NCBI GenBank assembly: GCA_002381945.1
Contig: DFXY01000067.1
Coordinates: 8,408 to 36,564, forward strand
Direction of reading: 5' to 3'
Length of the DNA stretch: 28,157 nucleotides
Source: Bacteriovoracaceae bacterium UBA4096
Lineage (GTDB): Bacteria > Bdellovibrionota > Bacteriovoracia > Bacteriovoracales > Bacteriovoracaceae
Under the pieces are notes generated by a model. The model was not told the origin of the DNA. It was given only the letters and a program-made list of their open reading frames with translations, and ran no database searches. Below are positions 15,226 through 22,893 of this stretch, one piece after another. Both the position numbers and the translations under genes were made by a program. Every line of letters begins with the position of its first letter. Within the stretch, counting starts at the first letter, position 1.

Positions 15226-16206
15226 ATGACAACTAAAGGTCCTATTACCCAATTTATGAATCATCATTACCGTCACTTCAATGCAGCTGCAATGATGGAC
15301 GCGGTTCATGCCTATGAGGCCCATCTTGCTAACGGTGGAAAAATGATGATTACCCTGGCAGGGGCCATGTCCACTGCTGAGCTTGGCCTATCCCTGGCCG
15401 ATATGATTCGGAATGATAAGGTTCATGCTATTTCTTGTACTGGTGCTAACCTTGAAGAAGATATTTATAATCTTGTGGCCCACGATCACTATGAGCGCAT
15501 ACCAAACTGGCGTGCCCTGACAGCTGATGATGAGCAGAAACTTTATGACCGTCATTTGAACCGTGTGACTGACACCTGTATTCCGGAAGAAGCGGCGATG
15601 AGAAAGATCTGGTCTATCATGGCCCAGGAATGGCAAGAGGCGGAAGCTAAGGGTGAACGTTGTTTCCCACATGAGTTCTTCTACCGCGCTCTTAAAAAAG
15701 GCAAATTCACTGAGCATGCACAAATTGATCCAAAAAATTCATGGATGCTTGCGGCCGCTGAGAAGAATCTTCCAATGGTTGTTCCAGGCTGGGAAGATTC
15801 CACTCTAGGAAACATGTACGCCTCATTTTGCATGCGTGGAGAAGTCAAGAACGTTCATACAGTCAAAACTGGTATTGAATACATGACTTCGCTTGCCGAG
15901 TGGTACATGAAAACTGCCGAAACCAGCTCTATCGGGTTCTTCCAGATTGGCGGTGGTATTGCCGGTGACTTCCCGATTTGTGTTGTTCCAATGATCCGTC
16001 AGGATTTAGAAAAAGATGACATCAAACTTTGGGGTTATTTCTGTCAGATCTCTGATTCAACAACCAGTTATGGTTCTTATTCAGGTGCCGTGCCCAATGA
16101 AAAAATCACCTGGGGTAAACTGTCTAAGAATACTCCAAGCTATATTGTGGAATCAGATGCCACAATTGTCGCTCCACTCATGTTTGCCCATATCTTAGGT
16201 TACTAA
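15226..16206 (+). CDS. Deoxyhypusine synthase-like protein
   Basis: 326 residues matching the deoxyhypusine synthase fold. The NAD-site segment is SCTGANLEEDI (70-80); VPGWEDSTLGNMYASF corresponds to the eukaryotic DGSLGDM region; GGGIAGDFPICV (242-253) and NEKITWGKL follow, with the catalytic lysine at K298. Eukaryotic and archaeal enzymes transfer an aminobutyl group from spermidine to eIF5A/aIF5A, which bacteria lack, so a bacterial homologue must use another acceptor; homospermidine-type chemistry is one possibility. The stretch that reads GGGVVKHH in the human enzyme (with the spermidine-contacting His) is GGGIAGDF here, arguing against an ordinary DHS. It has its own folded leader and ends at a strong terminator. 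Confidence 0.9.
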   Translation: MTTKGPITQFMNHHYRHFNAAAMMDAVHAYEAHLANGGKMMITLAGAMSTAELGLSLADMIRNDKVHAISCTGANLEEDIYNLVAHDHYERIPNWRALTADDEQKLYDRHLNRVTDTCIPEEAAMRKIWSIMAQEWQEAEAKGERCFPHEFFYRALKKGKFTEHAQIDPKNSWMLAAAEKNLPMVVPGWEDSTLGNMYASFCMRGEVKNVHTVKTGIEYMTSLAEWYMKTAETSSIGFFQIGGGIAGDFPICVVPMIRQDLEKDDIKLWGYFCQISDSTTSYGSYSGAVPNEKITWGKLSKNTPSYIVESDATIVAPLMFAHILGY

Positions 16207-16220
16207 TACATAGCTTTATT

Positions 16221-16251
16221 CTTCCCCTGATTTTAAGTCAGGGGAAGTTTT
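16221..16251. terminator. Bidirectional Rho-independent terminator
   Basis: A perfect 10-bp stem CTTCCCCTGA (16221-16230) / TCAGGGGAAG (16238-16247) with a 7-nt loop, followed by TTTT on the plus strand and by AATAAAG on the minus strand. It lies between the convergent DHS-like and histidine kinase genes and includes the last codons of the kinase. Confidence 0.85.
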
Positions 16252-18254
16252 ACCGTAAAGGTTGAGCCTCGTCCTTCTTCACTTTCAACTAAAATAACAC
16301 CCCGATGGGAATCAATAATCTTCTTTGAAATATAAAGACCCAGACCTAATCCATTGATGTGTTCATTGGACTTCACCCGTTCAAATTGATTAAAAATGCG
16401 GTGTTTATCTGCCTCAGTCAGACCTGGCCCATTATCGGTAATAGAAAAATTAACGTCATCATTTTCAACGAAAAGACTAATGGCGATGGGCTTTTCTGGT
16501 GCATATTTAATAGCATTTGAGATGAGGTTAACCAGGACCTGTTCAATACGGCCTTGATCCCATGTCCCTTCCACGTCAGGGGCCACGTTCATCATCAACT
16601 CGCACTTTGAATCAATCAATAATCCCTGGAAACGATACAATGTATCAAGGAGAACCTGAGAGAGATTGAATTTTAAAGGGACAATATTGAACTGGCCTGA
16701 CTCTAAACGGGTGACATCTAATAAATTATCAATCAGGAAAGTTAACCTATCTGTTTGTCTTGAGGCCATATCCAGCGCCTTGGAATGTCTTTCAAAGACA
16801 TCTGGAGATTCATTTTTTTTAATGTCCCTCTTAATCAGCTGCACCTGAAGTTTAAGTGAAGTGATCGGGGTTTTGAGTTCATGAGAAGCAATTGATAAAA
16901 ATTCATCCCGTACCTTTAAGGCCGAACGCAGCTCCTCTTCATATCTGACTCTCTCTGAAATATTTTCTACCATACAAAGGTGTTTCATGTTTCCAGGCTC
17001 ATCAGAAAAGAAAGGTACGACCGAAATTTCTACCCATGCAATTGATCCATTAGAATGGAAATATCTTTTGATCATTTTAAAACTGGAGATTTGTCCTGAC
17101 TTTAGGAGTTCCATCTTTTCCAGATCCTCACTCAAATCATCGGGGTGAGTGAATGACATCCAGTTAAGGGTTTTAATCTCTTCCAGTTTTCTTCCAATAA
17201 TTTCCAGATACTTTGAATTAATTTTTTTAAAGTGTCCCGTTTGAGAATCAATTAAGGCAATTCCCATAGGAGCTTCTTCAAAGATGGTACGAAAACTCAG
17301 CTCACTCTTAACCAGAGCTTTTTCCCGATAAATCACTGTAATGGCGTAAGAAACATTCCGAGTGATTTCTTCCAAAAGAGAAACTTCGGCAGCATTAAAA
17401 TAATTAACTCGCTCCGAATATATATTCAGGGCCCCTATGATTGTTTCATTAAACTTAAGTGGAAGGGAAATACTGGAATGAAATCCTCTTTTAAGGGCCT
17501 CTTCCCGCCAAGGCAGATAATCAAGATTATTGCATGTATCATTGTTGACGACGACCTTACCTTCTCGAATGGCCCTGGCCGTTGGCCCCATCCGCTGCTC
17601 GTCACCGGAAAGAAAAATGGGGGCCATGCTTTGGATATAGTCTGCTTCCGGCCCATAACATTTGGCGACCACAAGTGACGAAATGTCTGGATCTATCAGC
17701 CCTATCCAGGCCAGTTTAAACTGTCCGTCTTCAACCATGATCTGGCAGGCCTCTTCAAAGAGTCTTTCATGATCTTTAGCATGGATGATCATGGAATTTA
17801 TTTTTCCATTGAGAAGATTCAGACGACTGACTTTTATTAGCTCCTCTTCGAGTTTTTTCCTTTGAGTGATGTCCTGAAGGAAACCATGCCATAATACGCT
17901 TCCATCGGCCTGGGCCTCCGGTCGGGCATACCCCTGAAGCCAGCGTTCCGCTGGAGTTGGGTAATAAAAACGAAATTCATGGTTCCAATCAATTAACAAC
18001 CTGGCCGATTCAGTAATTGAATTTAAGAGTTTTTCTAAATCATTAGGATCAACAACCTCAAAGACCCGGGAAGCATCATGGAGGACTTCACTAGGAGATA
18101 AACCACAGATATCTTTTAAAGCTTCGCTGGCATAAGGAAAGCATGACCGGCCATCCGGAAAGAGTTGATACTGGATAATAACCCCAGGAACATTTTCCGT
18201 GATCCTTTGCAGTAAACGAGCTTTCTCAGGTTCTTCCATACAACGTGCATCCAT
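16233..18254 (-). CDS. PAS-GAF-PAS sensor histidine kinase
   Basis: 673 residues, no membrane segments. The order is PAS with PAC (about 15-135, ending LQDITQRKKLEEEL), GAF (about 150-310; LPLKFNETIIGALNIYS strand pair), PAS with PAC (about 320-440; YFHSNGSIAWVEISVVPFF, ENISERVRYEEEL), HisKA with H458 in FLSIASHELKTPI, and HATPase with LVNLISNAIKYAP and NGLGLGLYISKK. It has no receiver, so it must act on a separate one. The kinase half is clearly paralogous to that of the gene at 3916-5970. The ATG at 18254 has no good ribosome site; an in-frame ATG five codons later (18239) is an alternative. It diverges from the adenosine deaminase gene. Confidence 0.93.
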   Translation of the reverse strand: MDARCMEEPEKARLLQRITENVPGVIIQYQLFPDGRSCFPYASEALKDICGLSPSEVLHDASRVFEVVDPNDLEKLLNSITESARLLIDWNHEFRFYYPTPAERWLQGYARPEAQADGSVLWHGFLQDITQRKKLEEELIKVSRLNLLNGKINSMIIHAKDHERLFEEACQIMVEDGQFKLAWIGLIDPDISSLVVAKCYGPEADYIQSMAPIFLSGDEQRMGPTARAIREGKVVVNNDTCNNLDYLPWREEALKRGFHSSISLPLKFNETIIGALNIYSERVNYFNAAEVSLLEEITRNVSYAITVIYREKALVKSELSFRTIFEEAPMGIALIDSQTGHFKKINSKYLEIIGRKLEEIKTLNWMSFTHPDDLSEDLEKMELLKSGQISSFKMIKRYFHSNGSIAWVEISVVPFFSDEPGNMKHLCMVENISERVRYEEELRSALKVRDEFLSIASHELKTPITSLKLQVQLIKRDIKKNESPDVFERHSKALDMASRQTDRLTFLIDNLLDVTRLESGQFNIVPLKFNLSQVLLDTLYRFQGLLIDSKCELMMNVAPDVEGTWDQGRIEQVLVNLISNAIKYAPEKPIAISLFVENDDVNFSITDNGPGLTEADKHRIFNQFERVKSNEHINGLGLGLYISKKIIDSHRGVILVESEEGRGSTFTVKLPLT

Positions 18255-18374
18255 ATAAATTTATTCTGATTAAAATAAATTAAAATTTCAAAAACGTATC
18301 CTTAAGATTTGCCCTCCTACCACCTAACACATTAATTTCTGTTCAAATAACGTGGGATAAAGTAGCTTAATTGC

Positions 18375-19610
18375 ATGAAAAAATATTCAGAAGCTTTTAT
18401 TAAAGAGATGCCAAAGTCCGATCTTCACCTGCACCTTGATGGGTCCCTTAGGATCCCGTCGCTGATCCAAATGGCCAAAAAACTAAACTTCAACCTTCCG
18501 TCATTTACGGAAGAAGGTTTGCGTGAGCTTGTTTTCAAGGACTCTTACGCTAGTCTTCCTGATTACCTCCATGGTTTTCAGTACACCTGTTCTGCCCTAA
18601 GAGATCTGGAAAATATTGAACAGGCCTCTTACGAGCTTGCGGTGGATAACCAAAATGAAGGCGTTTGTTACATTGAACCAAGATTTGCTCCTCAGCTTCT
18701 CGTGGACAATGAAAATGGTCTCACAATGGAGACGGTGCTGGATGCCTGCTATAAGGGTCTTGAACGCGCCAAGAAAGAGTATAATAACAGCCCTGCAGTC
18801 CTTAGTGGCTCTAAGCCAGAGTTCCATTACGGGATCATTAGCTGTGCTATGAGAAAGTTCGGCCCTAAAGGCTATTCCCCTTTCTACACTCGCTTTTTTA
18901 AATCCATGGAATACTCCAAAGAAATGGAAGTCCTGAAAGAAGGCGCCCTGCAAATGGTTAAGGCCGCAGTTAAAATCCGGGATGAAAAAGGGATACCTAT
19001 CGTGGGTATCGATCTCGCCGGCCAGGAGTCAGGCTATCCACCAGGAAAATTCAAAGACGTTTATGCTTATGCTCACAGGAATTTCATGCATAAAACGGTC
19101 CACGCCGGCGAAGCTTATGGGGCAGAAAGTATCTTCCAGGCCATCACTGAGTGTTATGCCGATCGCTTGGGTCACGGTTATTACCTCTTTGATGAAAACA
19201 AAATTGCTGATCCATCAATTACTGATAAGAAAAAATATATCTCTGATCTGGTTTCTTATGTGGCCGATAAGCGCACAACGATTGAAGTTTGTTTAACTTC
19301 AAATCTTCAAACCAATCCGGAAATTAAAGATATTAAGCATCACTACTTCAAGGAGATGCTGAAAAACAGAATGTCAGTCACGATCTGTACTGATAACCGT
19401 TTAGTGTCAAACACAACGGTCAGTCGTGAGTTCCAATTGGCAGTGGATAACTTTGATATTCCAGTGAAACACTTAAAAGACATCGTGGCCTACGGCTTTA
19501 AGAAAAGCTTCTATCCCGGCAATTATATCGATAAGAGAAACTGGGCCAAGAAAGTGGTTATGCATTTTGATGAAGTTGCTAAGAAGCACGGGCTTACTGA
19601 TCTTACTTAA
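18375..19610 (+). CDS. add: Adenosine deaminase
   Basis: 411 residues of the metal-dependent amidohydrolase fold that hydrolyses adenosine (or deoxyadenosine) to inosine in purine salvage. Metal and catalytic elements are in place: SDLHLHLDGS (H18, H20), HAGEA (H243, catalytic E246), RLGHGYYLF (H267), CLTSN and ICTDNR (D340). The TDN form in place of the common TDD is also known in actinobacterial adenosine deaminases. It is longer than the 330-350 residues of E. coli Add, with an insertion around residues 130-190. GGGATAAAG lies upstream of the ATG. Adenine deaminase or an ADGF-like substrate range cannot be excluded. It converges with the ORF6N gene. Confidence 0.88.
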   Translation: MKKYSEAFIKEMPKSDLHLHLDGSLRIPSLIQMAKKLNFNLPSFTEEGLRELVFKDSYASLPDYLHGFQYTCSALRDLENIEQASYELAVDNQNEGVCYIEPRFAPQLLVDNENGLTMETVLDACYKGLERAKKEYNNSPAVLSGSKPEFHYGIISCAMRKFGPKGYSPFYTRFFKSMEYSKEMEVLKEGALQMVKAAVKIRDEKGIPIVGIDLAGQESGYPPGKFKDVYAYAHRNFMHKTVHAGEAYGAESIFQAITECYADRLGHGYYLFDENKIADPSITDKKKYISDLVSYVADKRTTIEVCLTSNLQTNPEIKDIKHHYFKEMLKNRMSVTICTDNRLVSNTTVSREFQLAVDNFDIPVKHLKDIVAYGFKKSFYPGNYIDKRNWAKKVVMHFDEVAKKHGLTDLT

Positions 19611-19703
19611 TACCAATTTTTTTGCGATGAGATGGTAGCTTTGGAGTTACCATCTCTTCATAACAATCCATTCTTTCAAATACGATTTTAAATAGTTTAT
19701 TGG
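19603..19703 (-). pseudogene. Out-of-frame C-terminal remnant of the ORF6N gene
   Basis: In the alternative minus frame this segment reads NKLFKIVFERMDCYEEM followed by VTPKLPSHRKKIGIK and a stop at 19603. That is the usual end of ORF6N proteins (a VFERLD-type helix, then TPKLP and a basic RKKIG tail). Adding one A in either A4 run at 19704-19712 restores a continuous protein of 179 residues. The restored end would overlap the convergent adenosine deaminase gene by 8 bp. The cause may be a real mutation or a homopolymer sequencing error. Confidence 0.65.
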
Positions 19704-20141
19704 TTTTCTTTTGAGTTGATCGACTTTGTGATCAGTTGAGTTTTCCATGCTGAGGAAACTTCGAAGTTTAATGAAAGTTCTGATGATGGAGATGTTGACC
19801 TGAATGGCGCGTTCGCTTCTTAGCACAGTCGAGAGCATGGCCACGCCTGGTTCAGTAAATAGAAGAGGTAAGGTTCTTCTTTTGACATTCCAAGGGGTTG
19901 AAGCATTTGCAGTCACAAATTGTGACCGCAAATCCACTAAGTCTTTTAAATCACATCCAAACATAAAATCATCCGGGAACCTCGGTTGATTCCTCCTGAC
20001 TGCCTGAAGTAACACCTTCACTTCAACTCCATAGAGTTCAGCGAGATCCGAATCTAGCATCACTCTTTGACCACGAATAAAGTAAATAGATTTTTCGATC
20101 TGTGATTTTTTTAGATTTTCCATGCTCAAGTTATAAAGCAT
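19647..20141 (-). CDS. ORF6N-domain protein, probably frameshifted near the C-terminus
   Basis: 164 residues as read. Residues about 10-120 are a typical ORF6N domain: IYFIRGQRVMLDSDLAELYG, QAVRRN, RFPDDFMF, LRSQFVTAN and FTEPGVAMLSTVLRSERAIQ. This DNA-binding-type domain is frequent in phage and mobile-element proteins and in Bacteroidetes and deltaproteobacterial chromosomes. After LKRK the reading frame changes character and ends in a Trp-rich tail, whereas the frame continuing at 19703-19603 encodes a family-like ending (see separate entry). The start may be the ATG at 20141 or at 20123; neither has a clear ribosome site. A perfect 12-bp palindrome (20144-20155) lies directly before the first ATG and could be an operator. 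Confidence 0.8.
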   Translation of the reverse strand: MLYNLSMENLKKSQIEKSIYFIRGQRVMLDSDLAELYGVEVKVLLQAVRRNQPRFPDDFMFGCDLKDLVDLRSQFVTANASTPWNVKRRTLPLLFTEPGVAMLSTVLRSERAIQVNISIIRTFIKLRSFLSMENSTDHKVDQLKRKPINYLKSYLKEWIVMKRW

Positions 20142-20143
20142 GG

Positions 20144-20155
20144 AGAAATATTTCT
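20144..20155. promoter_or_regulatory. 12-bp palindrome before the ORF6N start
   Basis: AGAAATATTTCT is perfectly self-complementary and sits 2 bp upstream of the 20141 ATG. It may be an operator for an HTH-type repressor or a translational element; a chance AT-rich palindrome is possible. Confidence 0.25.
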
Positions 20156-20191
20156 TCTAGCACTCATCCAAGCACTCGAAGACATTTATCA

Positions 20192-21832
20192 TTACTGAAT
20201 ATTTCTGAGCACTCCCAACGCAGCTCCAAAACTTGTCTCAAAGCAAGGGTTCCCCCAGTTATCTTGATTGGCGAAATGAATACAATTATCAATCGACTGA
20301 CTGGCAGCTTCAAACAATCCACTCTTCACACCATTGGTTTGAGCAACTGGAAGAGCGTGACCGTAACGAACTAACCGGATGCCACTGACATCATTCCAGG
20401 TTAGCCCCATGCCTGGCAAGGCAGGAGTGAGCTTCGCTTTAATGCGTCCAAGGTACTTGTTATAAAGATCAGGATTAAAAAGATATTGCTGGGCCATATC
20501 GTAAGGCAGAGGCATGTAGAGAGTCAGAACACTTTGATTGGCGACGTCTTTTAGCGCCCAATCAGAAAAAACAATATCCGCAAAAACCCGGTTCTTACTA
20601 TCCTCATACTCACTCCTTGGAACCTGGCCTTGAAGGGCGAAAATATCATAACCCAGTGACGGGATTTTTTTACGAAGGAAAATATTGGCCACAAGATAGG
20701 CCCGGTAATGAACATTACCCATCGCTTTTTCTTGAGCGGATGAGAGGCCTGTGATGACTTTTTTCATCACCATCTTAGGTGAGGCCACAATACACTGACG
20801 AGCACTCACTGTAACAAGCTGGTTACTGCTATTTTTGAAACACACCACGGCCTTGCCACCTTCACTTCTCAGATCAACCGCGAAGGAATGGTTGAGCATG
20901 GTCACATTATTTCTGCGAGCAAGGTCCTGGAAAACAGCTTCTGAAATTAATCCGTTTCCGCCTGGAAGAACTAAAGTTCCGGCCAGGTCACAAGAAAGGA
21001 AGTTCAAACCCTGGGCAGCTGAAATTTCATCAGGAGAAGCTCCGAACGAAGACCAGCAGTACATACTAATGTATTCCATGATGTGCGGATGAACCGTACC
21101 CAATTCATTCTGAATCCATTTAGTAAAAGGGACACCATCTAATGAATTAAAGTGGCTTCTTCCGGCCGAAGAGGAATCCCAGATAGGAAGCTCTGGATAA
21201 CTATTCTCATAAACATCAAGAAACTTTTTATGAGCATAACGAAATTCATCGGCCCAGGCCGGATCAGTCGCTCCATCCCAAAAACCGTTAATGTAGCGAC
21301 CGTTCATATAAACGGCTTCTGCTTCATGCTCCACTTTTCTAAAAGACTGTTTTAAGCGAAGGGATCCTAAGAACTGATCAATCTCATCCCCACGCTCCGG
21401 CATGGTGATATAGGCCGCCCCTTGAGAGATATAATTTTTGCCATAAACCTGTGATTTAGAGTTTCCCCCCATACGAGTGTGGCCATCGATAATAAGAATC
21501 TTTTTTCCCTTTAAATAGTAAGCACTCGAGAGTCCAGCGATACCACCACCGATGATAACCACGTCATACTGAGCGCTAACAGCGGGAATGCCACCTTTTT
21601 TAGCGAGGTAGGAATCTTTACTCCAGAAAATTTCATGGGCCTCATCAAAGAGATCCCCTTCAACTTCAGTGCTTCCGCCGAAGCGAGAAAGACGTTGAAG
21701 CGGGGCCATCTCCGATAGAGCATTTTGTCCAAATAAACCCTGGATAGATTTTTCTCCGGCCCGTGCCCAAGGAGGTAGCATCATGAGGGAGCCAGCGGTT
21801 AAGGAGCCAAGGACAAATTCACGACGGTTCAT
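20192..21832 (-). CDS. Tat-exported FAD-dependent amine oxidase-like oxidoreductase
   Basis: 546 residues from the preferred ATG at 21832. The N-terminus MNRREFVLGSLTAGSLMM is a twin-arginine signal (RREFV), with cleavage probably after ARA. The FAD Rossmann site VVIIGGGIAGLSSAYYL and LIIDGHTRMGGNSK follow, with a C-terminal flavin-proximal region (RYGHALPVAQ, IHFANQDNWG). This is the general layout of flavin amine oxidases and related dehydrogenases; the substrate (polyamine, amino acid or a carotenoid-like compound) cannot be told. Tat export implies folding with bound FAD before secretion to the periplasm. An in-frame ATG at 21883 would add 17 residues to the signal n-region; no clear ribosome site marks either start. 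It ends 50 bp before the ORF6N gene. Confidence 0.85.
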   Translation of the reverse strand: MNRREFVLGSLTAGSLMMLPPWARAGEKSIQGLFGQNALSEMAPLQRLSRFGGSTEVEGDLFDEAHEIFWSKDSYLAKKGGIPAVSAQYDVVIIGGGIAGLSSAYYLKGKKILIIDGHTRMGGNSKSQVYGKNYISQGAAYITMPERGDEIDQFLGSLRLKQSFRKVEHEAEAVYMNGRYINGFWDGATDPAWADEFRYAHKKFLDVYENSYPELPIWDSSSAGRSHFNSLDGVPFTKWIQNELGTVHPHIMEYISMYCWSSFGASPDEISAAQGLNFLSCDLAGTLVLPGGNGLISEAVFQDLARRNNVTMLNHSFAVDLRSEGGKAVVCFKNSSNQLVTVSARQCIVASPKMVMKKVITGLSSAQEKAMGNVHYRAYLVANIFLRKKIPSLGYDIFALQGQVPRSEYEDSKNRVFADIVFSDWALKDVANQSVLTLYMPLPYDMAQQYLFNPDLYNKYLGRIKAKLTPALPGMGLTWNDVSGIRLVRYGHALPVAQTNGVKSGLFEAASQSIDNCIHFANQDNWGNPCFETSFGAALGVLRNIQ

Positions 21833-21911
21833 GCAGGTCACTTTGGTTAAGAGGGAATTCGGGGAGTTTGATATACCATACAACTTAAGGTGGTCAATGA
21901 TATTGTTGCTT

Positions 21912-21957
21912 TAACGCCTAGCGCGTTATTGACAGAATTATTCAATTCGTCGAAACT
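21912..21957 (+). promoter_or_regulatory. Putative tRNA-Cys promoter region with an inverted repeat
   Basis: A consensus TTGACA (21929-21934) stands 17 bp before GAAACT (21952-21957), a poor -10, and about 20 bp further to the tRNA. It is preceded by the inverted repeat TAACGC/GCGTTA (21912-21917 / 21923-21928), which touches the -35 and may bind a regulator. It lies in the divergent gap with the Tat oxidoreductase. Confidence 0.4.
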
Positions 21958-21978
21958 CTTAAAACTTCAAAACGCTAT

Positions 21979-22056
21979 GGAGACGTGCCCGAGTGGTCCA
22001 AGGGAACGGTTTGCAAAACCGTAAAGCCTCCGGTTCAAATCCGGACGTCTCCTCCA
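21979..22056 (+). tRNA. tRNA-Cys (anticodon GCA)
   Basis: A full cloverleaf is visible. The acceptor arms are GGAGACG (21979-21985) and CGTCTCC (22046-22052). The anticodon stem ACGGT/ACCGT encloses loop TTGCAAA with anticodon GCA, and the T arm contains GGTTCAAAT between CCGG-type stem bases. Discriminator U and an encoded CCA end the gene (22053-22056). The U73 discriminator agrees with cysteine identity. Confidence 0.95.
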
Positions 22057-22064
22057 AATAAAAA

Positions 22065-22096
22065 AGCCCTGATTGAACGATCAGGGCTTTTTTTTT
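22065..22096 (+). terminator. Rho-independent terminator of tRNA-Cys
   Basis: A perfect 9-bp stem AGCCCTGAT (22065-22073) / ATCAGGGCT (22080-22088) with a 6-nt loop, followed by a run of nine T ending at 22096. An A-run precedes the stem, so it may also work in the other direction. Confidence 0.93.
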
Positions 22097-22190
22097 ACCA
22101 AGTATTCAAAACTAAACACTCGAAGAATCAATCAAGTAGCTCTCACACTCACTCTCTAACCTGTCACGGACTATCGCTTACTTTCACTCA

Positions 22191-22250
22191 TTGGCTAAAT
22201 TTTGGCTTAGTTGTGGCTAACTATACAAACGCCAATTTCACTAAGCCAAA
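22191..22250. promoter_or_regulatory. Phased TGGCTWA repeats and inverted copy, candidate operator
   Basis: TGGCTAA (22192-22198), TGGCTTA (22203-22209) and TGGCTAA (22214-22220) are spaced exactly 11 bp apart. An inverted copy TAAGCCA (22242-22248) belongs to an 11-bp perfect inverted repeat (22201-22211 with 22240-22250). The cluster lies 114 bp before the start of an XRE regulator gene. Helical phasing on one DNA face is typical of cooperative repressor sites; binding by the neighbouring regulator is inferred. Confidence 0.45.
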
Positions 22251-22363
22251 CTAAGGTAAATGACTGAGATCAAAAGTGTTTCTAGCTTTACATCCGCTTT
22301 ACACAGACGTGTTTCTTTCGTCGTCACCATATGAATTTTCACCAACACTTGGAGGGATTTTTT

Positions 22364-22696
22364 ATGAGTCGAAGAAATAAAATTATTAAGGTCAGCTCTG
22401 AATCGGCGGCCCTAAAAGAGATGAGAGAAAAAAAAGGTCTCTCCTTACGTAAGCTTGCAGACTTGATGAACTTATCATTTATGAGAGTCCATCAAATGGA
22501 ATCAGGCAGAGAAAATGTGAACGAGGAATATGTCCGAAAATTTCTTAAGGCCACATCCCATTCATGGGAAGACTGGAATAAAAGGACAGCTAAAAAGAAG
22601 CCGCAGGACGACCTGAGAATCAAATGTCATGATGCCTTAGACTCAATAGAACCCAGTAAGCTCCAGTTGATCTATGGTCTACTGAAAAGCATTTAA
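22364..22696 (+). CDS. XRE-family helix-turn-helix regulator
   Basis: 110 residues from the ATG at 22364, chosen because GGAGG at 22351-22355 is 8 bp upstream; an earlier in-frame ATG (22331) lacks this. The HTH spans about 13-65: LKEMREKKGLSLRKLADLMN with the recognition helix in LSFMRVHQMESGRENV. The C-terminal half has a Trp-containing helix (SWEDWNKRT) and a final helix (SKLQLIYGLLKS) likely for dimerisation. It lies downstream of tRNA-Cys, behind phased repeats that could be its own operator. A short membrane ORF follows after 3 bp. Such stand-alone regulators are often phage- or island-derived, but no integrase is visible. Confidence 0.85.
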   Translation: MSRRNKIIKVSSESAALKEMREKKGLSLRKLADLMNLSFMRVHQMESGRENVNEEYVRKFLKATSHSWEDWNKRTAKKKPQDDLRIKCHDALDSIEPSKLQLIYGLLKSI

Positions 22697-22699
22697 AAT

Positions 22700-22846
22700 A
22701 TGTGGGAGCTTATAAAAAATACTGTCCTACATGGAATTAAAAGCCTAACTCTAGAAACAATAAACACCGTTTGGTTTTTTGTTAGGCCTTTCTTCTACCT
22801 GTACCTAATATGGGTGGGGATGAGATTTGTTGATCTCTTTTACTAA
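22700..22846 (+). CDS. Predicted 48-residue membrane peptide
   Basis: Short ORF (ATG at 22700, TAA at 22844-22846) starting 3 bp after the XRE regulator stop. The N-terminal half is amphipathic (WELIKNTVLHGIKSLTLE). The C-terminal half is strongly hydrophobic and aromatic (VWFFVRPFFYLYLIWVGM), enough for one membrane helix. A terminator begins 4 bp after the stop, which fits a two-gene unit. The ribosome site is weak (GAAAAG), so translation would rely on coupling to the upstream gene. It could be chance, but position and composition favour a real small protein. Function unknown. Confidence 0.45.
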   Translation: MWELIKNTVLHGIKSLTLETINTVWFFVRPFFYLYLIWVGMRFVDLFY

Positions 22847-22850
22847 TCTG

Positions 22851-22893
22851 AATTAGCCTTGGGAATTTGATTAGTTTCCAAGGTTAATTTTAA
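22851..22893 (+). terminator. Rho-independent terminator of the XRE/small-membrane-protein unit
   Basis: A 15-bp stem (22851-22865 with 22875-22889) containing two G-U pairs, centred on CCTTGG/CCAAGG, with a 9-nt loop and followed by TTTTAATC. The AT-rich outer arms make it near-symmetrical. Confidence 0.7.

Noticed and set aside
21985..22254. 89-codon plus-strand ORF starting within tRNA-Cys
   Set aside because: It runs through the tRNA and its terminator and has no ribosome site; it is a chance frame.
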